From an uncultured Selenomonadales bacterium (lineage in GTDB: Bacteria > Bacillota > Negativicutes > Acidaminococcales > Acidaminococcaceae), in assembly GCA_900316935.1 (NCBI GenBank), contig ONEW01000004.1, forward strand, positions 1 to 64,000: a DNA stretch of 64,000 nucleotides, written 5' to 3'. The notes below the pieces were generated by a model. The model did not search any database, was not told the DNA's origin, and saw only the letters and a program-made list of their open reading frames with translations. The first letter of the stretch is position 1. Every line of letters starts with the position of its first letter. The position numbers and the translations under genes were made by a program. Positions 17,207 through 26,389 of the stretch are shown piece after piece.

Positions 17207-18954
17207 TTTACGTTGATGCTGCCATCATAGACGATGCCCGCCGACGTATCGAGGGTGACCGTCTGGCCGTCCTTGAGGATTTCCGTCGCCTTGGCGGCAC
17301 CGATGATGACGGGAATGCTGTAATTGATCCCCAGAATCGCCGTCGGGGACGTGAAACCGCCCTCTTCCGCGATGATGGCACCGGCCTGGGCCGCGTAACC
17401 GGCATCCTCGTCGTTGAGGACGTCGACCACGAGGATCATGCCGGGCTGGAGCTTCTTCAGGAAATCCTGGCTCGTGCGGCAGATACACACACGGCCGGAA
17501 TAGCTCCGTTTGCCGATGCCCGAACCGGACAACAGCTTCTTCCCTAAATTGATGACCTTGATCATATTCGTACTCCCCGGTTTGCCGATAGGGATGCCTG
17601 CCGTCAGGACGATGGAATCTCCTTCGGCAATGCAATGGGCCGCCAGGGCCGCTTTGACGGACAGGTCCATCATTTCATCCGTATTGGAGGAATACGGCCC
17701 CACAATGGGTTCCACGCCCCAGAACAGCTGCAGGGACCGGCAGACGGCCGGGTCCTGCGTCACAGCGATGACGGGGACGCGGGAACGGTATTTGGAGATA
17801 TTGCGGGCCGTAAAGCCCGACGAGGTGACGGTAAGGATGGCATCCGCCTCGATTTCGCGGGCAATCTGCACCGTTGCGTGGGCGATGGCGTCCGTACTGT
17901 ATGTGCGGCCGTGCTTTGCCGTCATCTCGGACAGCTTGGCGTAATCTAGGGCCGCTTCCGTCGTCTTGGCGATTTCCGCCATAGTGCGGACCGCTTCCAG
18001 CGGATAATGGCCGCTGGCCGTTTCGCCGCTCAGCATAATGGCGTCCGTTCCGTCAAAAATGGAATTGGCCACATCGCTGGCTTCGGCACGGGTACAGCGG
18101 GCGCTGTTCGTCATGCTCTCCAGCATCTGCGTCGCCGTCACGACCGGTTTGCCTGCGGCGTTGCACAAATGGATGATCTTCTTCTGCCACAAGGGCACCA
18201 GTTCGGCCTGGATTTCGACGCCCAAGTCGCCGCGGGCCACCATGATGCCGTCGCTGGCCTTGATGATGTCTTCGATGTGTTCCAGCCCGGCGTGATTCTC
18301 TATCTTGGAGATGATGCCCATATGGTACCCGTGCTGTTCCAGCAGGCGCCGGATGGCGAAGACGTTGTCGGCATTCTGCACGAAGGAGGCCGCCACGTAG
18401 TCCATCCCGTTTTCCGCTGCGAACAGGATATCGTCTTCATCCTGTCCGGACAGGAAGGGCATCTTCAGTTCCACTCCGGGACAGGCGACGCGCTTGCGGT
18501 CCGAAATTTCGCCGCCGCTGCGTACCACCGTGCAGATACGGGGTCCTTCAATCTTCGTGACTTCGAGAATGAGCATCCCGTCGGCCAGCAAAATCCGGTT
18601 GCCCGGCCGGACTTCTTCCGGCAGGCCTCCGTAATTGACGGAGGCCACGGCCGCCGTCCCCTTGACGGGCTCCGTCGTCAGGACGAACTCCTTCCCGTTT
18701 TCCAGCACGGCACGGCCGCCCTCGAACAGGCCCAGGCGCATTTCCGGGCCTTTGGTATCGCAAATCGTGGCTACGGGTTTGCCGGCCTTTCCCGCCGCGG
18801 AACGGACCATTGCCAGCCGCTGCTTGTGACTGGCATGGTCGCCGTGCGAAAAATTGAAGCGGGCCAGGTCCATACCGGCCCGGATCATGTCCAGCAGCAG
18901 GCCGGGATCGTCCGTGGACGGTCCCATCGTGCAGATGATCTTCGTCTTCTTCAT
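17203..18954 (-). CDS. pyk: pyruvate kinase with C-terminal PEP-utiliser-like domain
   Basis: Converts PEP and ADP to pyruvate and ATP. The 583 residues comprise the standard kinase (KTKIICTMGPST, ARFNFSHGDHASH, MVARGDLGVEI, TATQMLESM) plus an extra domain of about 100 residues, as in Geobacillus-type enzymes. That domain resembles the swivelling phosphohistidine domain of PEP synthase and related enzymes, but where those have TSHAAI this protein has TSPTAI, so the phosphorylatable histidine is absent. It overlaps the downstream unknown gene. Confidence 0.95.
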   Translation of the reverse strand: MKKTKIICTMGPSTDDPGLLLDMIRAGMDLARFNFSHGDHASHKQRLAMVRSAAGKAGKPVATICDTKGPEMRLGLFEGGRAVLENGKEFVLTTEPVKGTAAVASVNYGGLPEEVRPGNRILLADGMLILEVTKIEGPRICTVVRSGGEISDRKRVACPGVELKMPFLSGQDEDDILFAAENGMDYVAASFVQNADNVFAIRRLLEQHGYHMGIISKIENHAGLEHIEDIIKASDGIMVARGDLGVEIQAELVPLWQKKIIHLCNAAGKPVVTATQMLESMTNSARCTRAEASDVANSIFDGTDAIMLSGETASGHYPLEAVRTMAEIAKTTEAALDYAKLSEMTAKHGRTYSTDAIAHATVQIAREIEADAILTVTSSGFTARNISKYRSRVPVIAVTQDPAVCRSLQLFWGVEPIVGPYSSNTDEMMDLSVKAALAAHCIAEGDSIVLTAGIPIGKPGSTNMIKVINLGKKLLSGSGIGKRSYSGRVCICRTSQDFLKKLQPGMILVVDVLNDEDAGYAAQAGAIIAEEGGFTSPTAILGINYSIPVIIGAAKATEILKDGQTVTLDTSAGIVYDGSINVK

Positions 18955-18997
18955 CCTTCACCATAGCCTTTCCATACTTTCTGTACTGTTCCGGCCG

Positions 18998-19198
18998 TCA
19001 GCCACGGAATCCGTGCTCGGCCAACACTTCATAGGCATCCTCGGCTTCCGAAACAGGAATCAGGATCTCGTAGGACCCCACCTTCTTCGCCGAGCCGCCA
19101 GGCACCCTAGTCCGGCATAGAAAACCATTGGCGGCCAGGAGCGCCTGCAATTCATTCGCCCGATCCGAAGTCTGCGCAATGTATAACACTTTCCACAC
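18998..19198 (-). CDS. small DUF2007-like protein
   Basis: A 66-residue protein, VWKVLYIAQTSDRANELQAL, ending ILIPVSEAEDAYEVLAEHG. The pattern of an N-terminal beta strand, a helix over NELQALLAANGF and a closing EAEDAYEVL helix fits DUF2007-type proteins, a small ferredoxin-like fold of unknown, possibly signalling, role. The start is GTG 19198 with GAGAGG upstream. It follows etfA by 17 bases and precedes pyk by 43, which makes it a likely member of that transcript. Confidence 0.7.
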   Translation of the reverse strand: MWKVLYIAQTSDRANELQALLAANGFLCRTRVPGGSAKKVGSYEILIPVSEAEDAYEVLAEHGFRG

Positions 19199-19215
19199 TG
19201 GCGGATACCTCTCGC

Positions 19216-20214
19216 TTACTTCTTCAGGTCCTTCAGTTTTTCCACGAGGAGTGGTACAATCTTGCGGGCATCGCCCACAACGCCGATATGGGAGAACTGG
19301 AAGATGGGCGCGTCGGCATCCTTGTTGACGGCGATGATGAGGCCCGAGTCCTTCATGCCCGACGTATGCTGCATGGCGCCGGAAATGCCGAAGGCGAAGT
19401 AGACGTCCGGCTTGACAGTCTTGCCGGACTGGCCGACCTGGGAAGCGTGGTCAACCCACTTTTCATCGACAGCGGCACGGGAACCGGCCACAGCGCCCTT
19501 TTCGAAGAGGGCTGCCAGATCTTCCAGGGCCTTGAAGTTTTCTACACTGCCCATGCCGCGGCCGCCGGCCACAATGACTTCGGCGTCCTCAATCTTCAGT
19601 TTGCCTTCCGTGGATAAGGCTTCCTTCTGCAGGAGCTCCACCCGCGGCGTCACCTTGTGCTCCACCTCGAAGGCCTTCACTGCGCCCTGGCGCGATGTAT
19701 CCTCCGGCAGGGGTTTGAAAATCTTCGGACGGATGGAACCCATCTGCGGACGGTGTTCGTTGCAGACGATGGTACCATACAGGTTGCCGCCCATGGCGGG
19801 ACGGGTCCATTTCACGAGGCCGCCGGCATCGATGTCCAGCCCCGTGCAGTCGGCGCACAGGCCTGTCTGCAGGCGGGCAGCCACGCGGGGCGCAAAATCA
19901 CGTCCGTCGATGGTGGCGCAGAACATGACCGTGCCCGGTCTGTATTCCTTAATCAGGGCACAGAGGGCGTTTGTATAGACTTCCACATCGTATTCCTTAT
20001 ATTCAGGTCCCAGGATGGTGTAGACCGTATCAGCCCCGCGCGCAATGCACCGGGCGGACAGTCCGTCGTCCTTTTCTCCGATCAGGACCACGTCGGCCGT
20101 GGTGCCGGCCTGTTCCGCCAGTTCCCGGGCCTTGCCCAGCAATTCGAACGTCACGCCCAGGAGCTTGCCTTCTTCCAACTGGGCAACCACCCAGACAGCT
20201 TTTTCATTTGCCAT
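19216..20214 (-). CDS. etfA: electron transfer flavoprotein alpha subunit
   Basis: The FAD-carrying subunit that exchanges electrons with acyl-CoA dehydrogenases. The 332-residue protein has the alpha-subunit C-terminal FAD signature VGQSGKTVKPDVYFAFGISGA with QHTSGM following, and GGRGMGSVENF earlier. ATG 20214 (MANEKAVWVV) was chosen because the longer frame runs through the ferredoxin gene. It overlaps the ferredoxin gene by 11 bases. In fermenting Negativicutes such EtfAB pairs serve butyryl-CoA dehydrogenase and can bifurcate electrons; that is family knowledge, not shown here. Confidence 0.95.
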   Translation of the reverse strand: MANEKAVWVVAQLEEGKLLGVTFELLGKARELAEQAGTTADVVLIGEKDDGLSARCIARGADTVYTILGPEYKEYDVEVYTNALCALIKEYRPGTVMFCATIDGRDFAPRVAARLQTGLCADCTGLDIDAGGLVKWTRPAMGGNLYGTIVCNEHRPQMGSIRPKIFKPLPEDTSRQGAVKAFEVEHKVTPRVELLQKEALSTEGKLKIEDAEVIVAGGRGMGSVENFKALEDLAALFEKGAVAGSRAAVDEKWVDHASQVGQSGKTVKPDVYFAFGISGAMQHTSGMKDSGLIIAVNKDADAPIFQFSHIGVVGDARKIVPLLVEKLKDLKK

Positions 20215-20401
20215 TTCGTTTATCCTCCTTCGGAAGTGTGATGGCGCCAGCCAGACATTCCCGCACGCAGGCTCCGCATGCGAGGCAGCGCGCCGGATCG
20301 GCCCAGGCTTTGCCGGAAAGCACGCGGATTGCCCCCGTCGGGCAGATTGCTTCGCATTCCTGGCAGCCGTCACACCGGTCCTTATCAACTTCGACAGCCA
20401 T
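20204..20401 (-). CDS. 2[4Fe-4S] ferredoxin
   Basis: A 65-residue bacterial-type ferredoxin with two cluster-binding motifs, CDGCQECEAICP and CLACGACVREC, each followed by the usual Gly-Ala-Ile. A basic tail KEDKRNGK ends the protein. Its position between etfB and etfA, overlapping etfA, suggests it acts as an electron carrier with that flavoprotein, for example as the acceptor in flavin-based bifurcation or the donor in the reverse direction. This role is inferred from gene order. Confidence 0.93.
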   Translation of the reverse strand: MAVEVDKDRCDGCQECEAICPTGAIRVLSGKAWADPARCLACGACVRECLAGAITLPKEDKRNGK

Positions 20402-20410
20402 GACAGGCCC

Positions 20411-21205
20411 TTATTTCTTGATGACTCCGGCAGCGGCCAGCTTTTCGATCAGTTTATCCACCGCTGCTTCCGGCTCATCTTCCTGGATGATTTCCGTATT
20501 GATTTTCGCGACTTCCGGAGTAAAGACCTTGATGACGCGGGTCGGGGAAGCTTTCAGACCTACCGTCGCCGTGTCGAGGCCCAGGTCGGCGGCAGACTTT
20601 TCGGGAATGACGGCCTTACGGGCCTTCATCTTGCCACGGATGCTGGCAAACCGCAGGTCCTTTTCGGCGCGGGTCATGGTGACCAGGAGCGGTGCCGGGC
20701 AGGACAGGGTTTCCGCCCAGTTTTCCGTTTCGCGGTCCACCAGGAACTTACCGTCCTTGAAATCGACCTTCAGGGCCGACGTAATCTGCGGAATCCCCAG
20801 GTGTTCCGCCACTTCCGGCCCAACCTGCGCGGTGCATCCGTCCGATGCTTCGCGGCCGCACAGTACCAGGTCGAATCCGCCGCAGCTCTTGACGAGGGCG
20901 GCAATGGCACGCGATGTAGCCAGCGTGTCGGACCCGGCAACGGCACGGTCCGTCAGCAGGACCGCTTCGTCGGCACCTTTGGCGATGGCTTCCTTCAGGA
21001 TTTCCTTTGCCTGCGGCGGACCCATGGTGACGACGGTCACCCTGGCACCGTATTTATCTTTCAGAACAAGGGCCGTTTCCAGCGCTTCCGCATCGTACGG
21101 GTTCAGAATGTTTTCCACCCCGTCGCGGATCAGCGTGTGCGTTTCCGGGTTCAGCTTGATCTGCGCGGTATCCGGAACTTGCTTGACACAAACGATAATG
21201 TTCAT
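20411..21205 (-). CDS. etfB: electron transfer flavoprotein beta subunit
   Basis: Partner of EtfA. The 264-residue protein opens MNIIVCVKQVPDTAQIKLNP, typical of bifurcating-type beta subunits, and contains VTMGPPQAKEILKEAIAKGA, CGREASDGCTAQVGPEVAE and the domain-III anchoring segment TRAEKDLRFASIRGKMKARK. It binds AMP or a second FAD depending on the class. First gene of the etfB-ferredoxin-etfA unit, with its own promoter at about 21246-21274. Confidence 0.95.
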   Translation of the reverse strand: MNIIVCVKQVPDTAQIKLNPETHTLIRDGVENILNPYDAEALETALVLKDKYGARVTVVTMGPPQAKEILKEAIAKGADEAVLLTDRAVAGSDTLATSRAIAALVKSCGGFDLVLCGREASDGCTAQVGPEVAEHLGIPQITSALKVDFKDGKFLVDRETENWAETLSCPAPLLVTMTRAEKDLRFASIRGKMKARKAVIPEKSAADLGLDTATVGLKASPTRVIKVFTPEVAKINTEIIQEDEPEAAVDKLIEKLAAAGVIKK

Positions 21206-21245
21206 TGACTTTTTCCTCCTGCGTCAATTTTAGATTACTTTTTAG

Positions 21246-21274
21246 TATACCATGGAACGGCCTGTCAAGCAACG
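21246..21274 (-). promoter_or_regulatory. promoter of the etf operon, inside a terminator-like hairpin
   Basis: Minus-strand -35 TTGCTT (21274-21269) and -10 TATACT (21251-21246) are 17 bases apart. The -35 box sits in the loop of the hairpin GGCCTGTC/GACAGGCC that follows dnaE, so the end of dnaE and the etf start share the same 90 bases. Confidence 0.6.
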
Positions 21275-21297
21275 ACAGGCCGGAACCGGTCGGGGTT

Positions 21298-24200
21298 CTA
21301 GACATTGCGGACACGGAATGCGCCGTCCCCCAGCAGTATTCCCACTTCGCGCTGCAGGTCGTCCGACCCGTCGACATAATAGCCCGGGTCGAGGCGGATG
21401 CGCTGCCGGGAACCCATGAGCTTGAGGAAGACCATATGGTTCCCGTGGTGCTGCCGCAGGAGCCTGACGAGACTGTCGAGGACCGGCTTCGCTTCCCGGT
21501 CCGCCGGTACGACCAGTTCGAGGACCGCGCCGGGCGGTACCGCCAGCGGCCCTGTCCCGGGGGTGGCTCCTGTATGGCCGCCGTCTGCCAGGGCGGAAGG
21601 GGCGCCGTATCCGGAGGCCGTTTCCTGCGCCGGCATACCGGGCGGCGTATCGTACCCGGCCTGGGCATATCCACCATACCCGCCGTTTGTCCGGCCGTTG
21701 CCCGACCGGCCCAGGGGAGGCGCCGCCTGCCCTTCCTGCAGCGGCACAATCTGCGACGCAATGACTTTTTCTTCGCGTTCGTCGATGCTGAAACGTCCTT
21801 CCACGCCGATGACGCTGTCTTCCGCCACCAGACGGGAAAACTGGTTGTAGGCCTTGGGAAAGACGAGGACGGACACGCGCCCCGAAAAGTCTTCCAGCGT
21901 GAGGATGGCCATATTGTCGCCCTTCTTCGTCAGGCGGATGTTGCACTCCGACACGATGCCGGCCACCTTCAGGAAGTCGCCGTCACGGACCTGGCTGTTC
22001 TCCTCCGTCAGGGTGTAGATGGGCGTGAAGGACTCCAGGGCCTTGCGGTATCCGTCCAGGGGATGGCCCGTCATGTAGAAGCCGGCGAGTTCCTTTTCGT
22101 CTTTCAGCATGAGGGACCGGGACATTTCCTCCAGATACGGCAGGACGATGGTGTTCACTTCGGAAAATTCGTCGCCGCCGAAGAGGCTGAACTGGCCGGA
22201 CAGGGAATCCTTCTGCTGTTTCTGCCCCAGTTCCAGGGCCTGCTTGCAGACGGCCAGCAGCTGCGAGCGATGGGCCCCCAGGGAATCCATGGCACCGCAC
22301 TTGATGAGGTTTTCCAGGAGACGCGTGTTGAGCTGCCGGTAATTGACACGTTTGCAGAAATCCAGGATGTCCTTGAAGCGGCCGCCTTCTTCCCGGGCCC
22401 GCACGATGTCCTCGACCGCGCCTTCGCCAACGCTCTTGATGCCGTTCAGGCCGAAACGGATGGCCCCTTTTTCCACGGAGAACCCGGAGCGGCTGGCATT
22501 GATGTCGGGCGGCAGGATGCGGATGCCCCGGTCGCGGCACACCGTGATGTACCAGCTCATCTTGTCGGGGTCGCTGATGACGCTCGTCAGGAGGGCCGCA
22601 AAGAATTCCGCGGGCCAGTGGGCCTTCAGGTAGGCCGTCTGATAGGCGACAAGGCCGTAGGCCACGGAATGGGATTTGTTGAAGCCGTACCCGGCGAACT
22701 TGAGCAGGATCTCGAAGATTTCCTCGCTCTTGGCAGGCGGCACGTTATGCAGTTTCTGTGCGCCTTCGATGAAGCGCATCTTCATGGAAATCAGGTCCTT
22801 GACCTTCTTTTTGCCCATGGCGCGGCGCAGGATGTCTGCTTCGCCCAGCGTAAAGCCGGCCAGGATGGAGGCCGTCTGCATGACCTGTTCCTGGTACAGG
22901 ACCACTCCGTATGTATCGGCCAGGATCGGGTCCAGCAGCGGATGGATGGATTCCACGGCATGGTGGAGCCGGCGGCCTTCGATGAATTTTTCCGCCATAC
23001 CCGCGTCCAAAGGACCCGGGCGGTACAGGGCCACGAGGGGGACCAGGTCCTTCATGGTCTGGGGCGCCAGGCGCACAACCAGACGGGTCATGCCTGCACT
23101 TTCCAGCTGGAATACGCCCTGGGTGTCGCCGGCGCAGAGCATGTCGCTCACCGCCTTGTCTTCCAGAGGGATGTTGTCCAGATCCACGGTTTCGCCCGTC
23201 GATTCCTTGATGAAGCGCACGGCGTCGGCCATGACGGTCAGGGTCCGCAGGCCCAGGAAGTCCATCTTCAGGAGGCCCAGTTCCTCGACCTGATTCTTGT
23301 CATACTGCGTTGTGATCATACGGTCCTGGCTGATGCCTTCGCCCTGGACGCCTTCGTCCAGCTGCAGCGGCACCAGGTCGATCAACGGTTTCGGCGCAAT
23401 GACGACGCCCGCCGCGTGGGTACCCGTGTTGCGGGGCAGGCCCTCGACACTCTTGGCAATGTCGATCAGGTGATGGACCCCTTCGTCTGTTTCGTACAGG
23501 GTCTGCAGTTCGCGGCTTGAGGCCAGGGCGTCCTTCAGGGTGATGCCCAGCGTGCGCGGCACCGCTTTGGCCACGCGGTCCACTTCAGCCAGGGGCAGCC
23601 CCAGGGCCCGTCCGGCATCGCGTACGGCCGCACGGGCCTGCAGCGTACCGAAGGTGACGATGAGGGATACATGGTCCGGCCCGTATTTGCGAATCACGTA
23701 ATCCAGCACTTCGCCGCGCCGCTTGTAACAAAAGTCCGTATCGATATCAGGCATGCTGACGCGTTCCGGATTCAGGAAACGTTCAAAGAGCAGGTCGTAT
23801 TTCAACGGATCGATATTCGTGATGTGCAGCAGGTAGGCCACGATGCTGCCGGCGGCACTGCCGCGGCCCGGGCCGACGGGAATCGGGTCCGGGCGGCCGC
23901 TGCCGTCCTTATGGCTGCGGCAGTAGCGGATGAAGTCCCAGACAATCAGGAAGTAGGCGGCATACCCCATGGTCCGGATGATGCCCAGCTCGTAGCCGAG
24001 GCGCTGTTCCACCTTGTCCTGCAGGGCCTGGCGCTCCGCCGGATCGGTCAGGGCGGCCAGGTCGGCACCGTACCGGTGCGGGATTTCGGCCGTACATATG
24101 TCGCGCACGCAGGCATCGGCATCGCCGCGGTATTTTTCCGGAATGGGGAATTCCGGCAGGAGCAGTTTGCCGAAGGCGAAGTCCACGTGGCACCGTTCCG

Positions 24201-25032
24201 CGATGGCGTGGGTATTGCGCAGGGCTTCTTCGTCGTCCGGGAACAGTTCCTGCATCTCCTCGTAACTCTTGCAGTAGTACCAGTCGTTGTTGAACTTCAT
24301 GCGGTCCGGATCGGTGACGGTCTTATTCGTCTGGATGCACAGGAGTACGTCCTGGGCGCTGGCGTCCTCGCGGCGCACGTAATGCAGGTCATTGGTCACA
24401 ACCAGCTTCAACCCGAACTCCGCTGCCAGTTTGTGCAGGCCGCGGTTCACCCTGGCCTCCTCGGGCAGATTGTGGTTCTGCATTTCCAGGAACAGGTGCT
24501 CCTTGTCGAAAATGTCCAGGTATTCCCGCACAGCCGCGCGGGCCCGCTCCTCGTTCCCACTCAGGATGGCCTGGGGAATTTCCCCCTGGACACAGGCCGT
24601 CAGGCAGATGATGCCTTCGTGATACTGGCGCAGGATATCCTTGTCGATGCGGGGTTTGCGGTAGAACCCGTCGATGTAGCCCAACGAGACCAGATGGGAA
24701 AGGTTGCGGTATCCCTCATTGTTCTCGGCCAGCAAAATCAAATGGTAGCGGGGCTGCTTGTCGATGCGGTCGAAGCGGCTGCCCGGCGTCAGATAGACTT
24801 CGCAGCCGATGATGACGCGGATACCGGGTTTTCCCTGCTTTTCCGCCTCCTTCGACAGTTTCTGCGCCGTCTGATACAGGTCCACGGCCCCGTACATGTT
24901 GCCGTGGTCCGTAATGGCAATGCTGTCCATGCCCAGCTCCATGGCACGCCGGAGCAGCTCCTCCGGTTTGGAGGCGCCGTCAAGCAGGCTGTATTGGGTA
25001 TGGACGTGTAAATGGGTAAAGGGGACTCCCAT
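21298..25032 (-). CDS. dnaE: DNA polymerase III alpha subunit (DnaE type)
   Basis: Replicative polymerase of the C family, 1244 residues. The N-terminal PHP domain opens FTHLHVHTQYSLLDGAS. The palm carries GPGRGSAAGS and the catalytic aspartates in MPDIDTDFCYKRRGEV. Then come the fingers, the tandem helix-hairpin-helix region and an OB fold (VAGIVSECNIRLTKKGDNMA). Between the OB fold and the C-terminal domain is a Gly/Ala/Pro/Tyr-rich linker of about 65 residues, which accounts for the length above the usual 1150. ATG 25032 is preceded by a GGAG site and lies 18 bases past the peptidase stop. Confidence 0.97.
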   Translation of the reverse strand: MGVPFTHLHVHTQYSLLDGASKPEELLRRAMELGMDSIAITDHGNMYGAVDLYQTAQKLSKEAEKQGKPGIRVIIGCEVYLTPGSRFDRIDKQPRYHLILLAENNEGYRNLSHLVSLGYIDGFYRKPRIDKDILRQYHEGIICLTACVQGEIPQAILSGNEERARAAVREYLDIFDKEHLFLEMQNHNLPEEARVNRGLHKLAAEFGLKLVVTNDLHYVRREDASAQDVLLCIQTNKTVTDPDRMKFNNDWYYCKSYEEMQELFPDDEEALRNTHAIAERCHVDFAFGKLLLPEFPIPEKYRGDADACVRDICTAEIPHRYGADLAALTDPAERQALQDKVEQRLGYELGIIRTMGYAAYFLIVWDFIRYCRSHKDGSGRPDPIPVGPGRGSAAGSIVAYLLHITNIDPLKYDLLFERFLNPERVSMPDIDTDFCYKRRGEVLDYVIRKYGPDHVSLIVTFGTLQARAAVRDAGRALGLPLAEVDRVAKAVPRTLGITLKDALASSRELQTLYETDEGVHHLIDIAKSVEGLPRNTGTHAAGVVIAPKPLIDLVPLQLDEGVQGEGISQDRMITTQYDKNQVEELGLLKMDFLGLRTLTVMADAVRFIKESTGETVDLDNIPLEDKAVSDMLCAGDTQGVFQLESAGMTRLVVRLAPQTMKDLVPLVALYRPGPLDAGMAEKFIEGRRLHHAVESIHPLLDPILADTYGVVLYQEQVMQTASILAGFTLGEADILRRAMGKKKVKDLISMKMRFIEGAQKLHNVPPAKSEEIFEILLKFAGYGFNKSHSVAYGLVAYQTAYLKAHWPAEFFAALLTSVISDPDKMSWYITVCRDRGIRILPPDINASRSGFSVEKGAIRFGLNGIKSVGEGAVEDIVRAREEGGRFKDILDFCKRVNYRQLNTRLLENLIKCGAMDSLGAHRSQLLAVCKQALELGQKQQKDSLSGQFSLFGGDEFSEVNTIVLPYLEEMSRSLMLKDEKELAGFYMTGHPLDGYRKALESFTPIYTLTEENSQVRDGDFLKVAGIVSECNIRLTKKGDNMAILTLEDFSGRVSVLVFPKAYNQFSRLVAEDSVIGVEGRFSIDEREEKVIASQIVPLQEGQAAPPLGRSGNGRTNGGYGGYAQAGYDTPPGMPAQETASGYGAPSALADGGHTGATPGTGPLAVPPGAVLELVVPADREAKPVLDSLVRLLRQHHGNHMVFLKLMGSRQRIRLDPGYYVDGSDDLQREVGILLGDGAFRVRNV

Positions 25033-25049
25033 GATGAATGCTCCAATCT

Positions 25050-26177
25050 TCACTTTGCCGCGGCGAGACGCATGATTTCCAGCGTCCAGCGCGCTGCGTC
25101 ATACAGGTCCTGTAAGGCCAGCCGTTCCTGTACCGTATGGATCCGGTCCATACCGGTCGCCAACAGGAGCGACGGCAGGCCCATGCCGCACAGGAAGTTG
25201 GCGTCGCTGCAGCCGCCCGTGAACTGGCACGAAACGGGGAACCCCAGGTTGCGGGCCGCCTGCGCGGCCAGCTGCACGCCGGGATGGTCCTCCGGCAGGC
25301 TGACGGCCGGAGCCAGTGTTTCCTGTACAGCAGTCAGGGTGCCGCCGCCGGCTTCCACGATACGGCGGAAGCGCTCCGTCAGGTCTGTATAAAAGGCGTC
25401 CAGGCGTTCTTCGTCATCGCAGCGCATGTCAACCATAAACCGGCACTCGTCAGGCACGATGTTCGGCGCCAGGCCACCCTGAATCATATCCGGGCTGGCT
25501 GTCAGCCGCGCGTCAATGCGGCCCCAGTCCGGCATCGCAGCCAGGGCACGGGCTGCCAGCATGACGGCATTGACGCCCTTTTCGGGCTCCGCGCCCGCGT
25601 GGGCCGTTTTGCCGTGCACGGTGTACGTGACGTCCATCGCTTTGGGCGATGCGTTGAAGATGGCGCCGGGATGGCCGCCGCTGTCCAGGCAGTACCCCAG
25701 GTCGGCCGCCAGCCATTCCCGCTTCAGGTTGCGCACGCCGTAGCTGCCCGTTTCCTCGCCGATAGTGAAGCAGACGGTGATGTCCCCATGGGGCACACCG
25801 CTTTCACGCAGCACCGCCAGGGCTTCGAGCACGGCAGCCACGCCGGACTTGTCGTCCCCGCCGAGGGTCGTCGTTCCATCGGAGTACAGATATCCGCCTT
25901 TTTCGACCACCTTCGTGCCCGTCGTCGGGGCTACGGAATCCATATGGGCTTCAAAGAAGAGCCGGGTTGCACCGGCGACGGTGCCCGGCAGGAAAGCCCA
26001 GACATTCCCCGTCGTGCCCCCGCACTTTGTCCCGGCATCGTCCACTTGCACATCGATGCCCAGGGCCTGCAGTTTGCGGACCAGGAGGCCCGCTTCCTCT
26101 TTCTCGTCCAGACTCGGGCACGGAACCCGGACCAATTCAATGAAGGTTTTCTTCAACCGTTTTTCCTGAATATCCAT
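25050..26177 (-). CDS. M20-family di-zinc peptidase, PepT-like
   Basis: A 375-residue exopeptidase of the tripeptidase-like group. Metal ligands can be read in order: His-Asp in EAHMDSV, the bridging Asp in LGGDDKSG, the catalytic Glu pair in GEETGSYG, Asp in CLDSGG, and the last His in MDRIHTVQE. The dimerisation (lid) domain with VHGKTAHAGAEPEKG lies in the middle. The gene is 17 bases upstream of dnaE, and the two are probably co-transcribed. Substrate (tripeptide versus other) cannot be told from the sequence. Confidence 0.9.
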   Translation of the reverse strand: MDIQEKRLKKTFIELVRVPCPSLDEKEEAGLLVRKLQALGIDVQVDDAGTKCGGTTGNVWAFLPGTVAGATRLFFEAHMDSVAPTTGTKVVEKGGYLYSDGTTTLGGDDKSGVAAVLEALAVLRESGVPHGDITVCFTIGEETGSYGVRNLKREWLAADLGYCLDSGGHPGAIFNASPKAMDVTYTVHGKTAHAGAEPEKGVNAVMLAARALAAMPDWGRIDARLTASPDMIQGGLAPNIVPDECRFMVDMRCDDEERLDAFYTDLTERFRRIVEAGGGTLTAVQETLAPAVSLPEDHPGVQLAAQAARNLGFPVSCQFTGGCSDANFLCGMGLPSLLLATGMDRIHTVQERLALQDLYDAARWTLEIMRLAAAK

Positions 26178-26286
26178 CTATGGTACCTCGTTTCCGGGAG
26201 CGGAAACACTCCCCATATTGTACAAAGTCTGTATATTATATGTTAACACAAACGAAGACTTTTTGCGATTTCCTGTGGCGAAAGGG

Positions 26287-26320
26287 AAAAATTATGGTAT
26301 TATAAAAATTATGGTATTAT
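26287..26320. repeat. two tandem copies of a 17-bp AT-rich unit in a divergent promoter region
   Basis: The unit AAAAATTATGGTATTAT occurs at 26287-26303 and again directly at 26304-26320. Each copy contains a -10-like TATTAT, and the second TATTAT (26315-26320) has TTATGG 17 bases upstream, giving a plausible plus-strand promoter for the symporter operon. The minus-strand peptidase has a separate TATAAT at 26240-26235. Confidence 0.7.
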
Positions 26321-26389
26321 AGTAAAGACTTTCGCAGAAAGTGCCTGCCCCAACGGGCAGCATCCACCAAGTTCAAGGAGGATTTTCGG

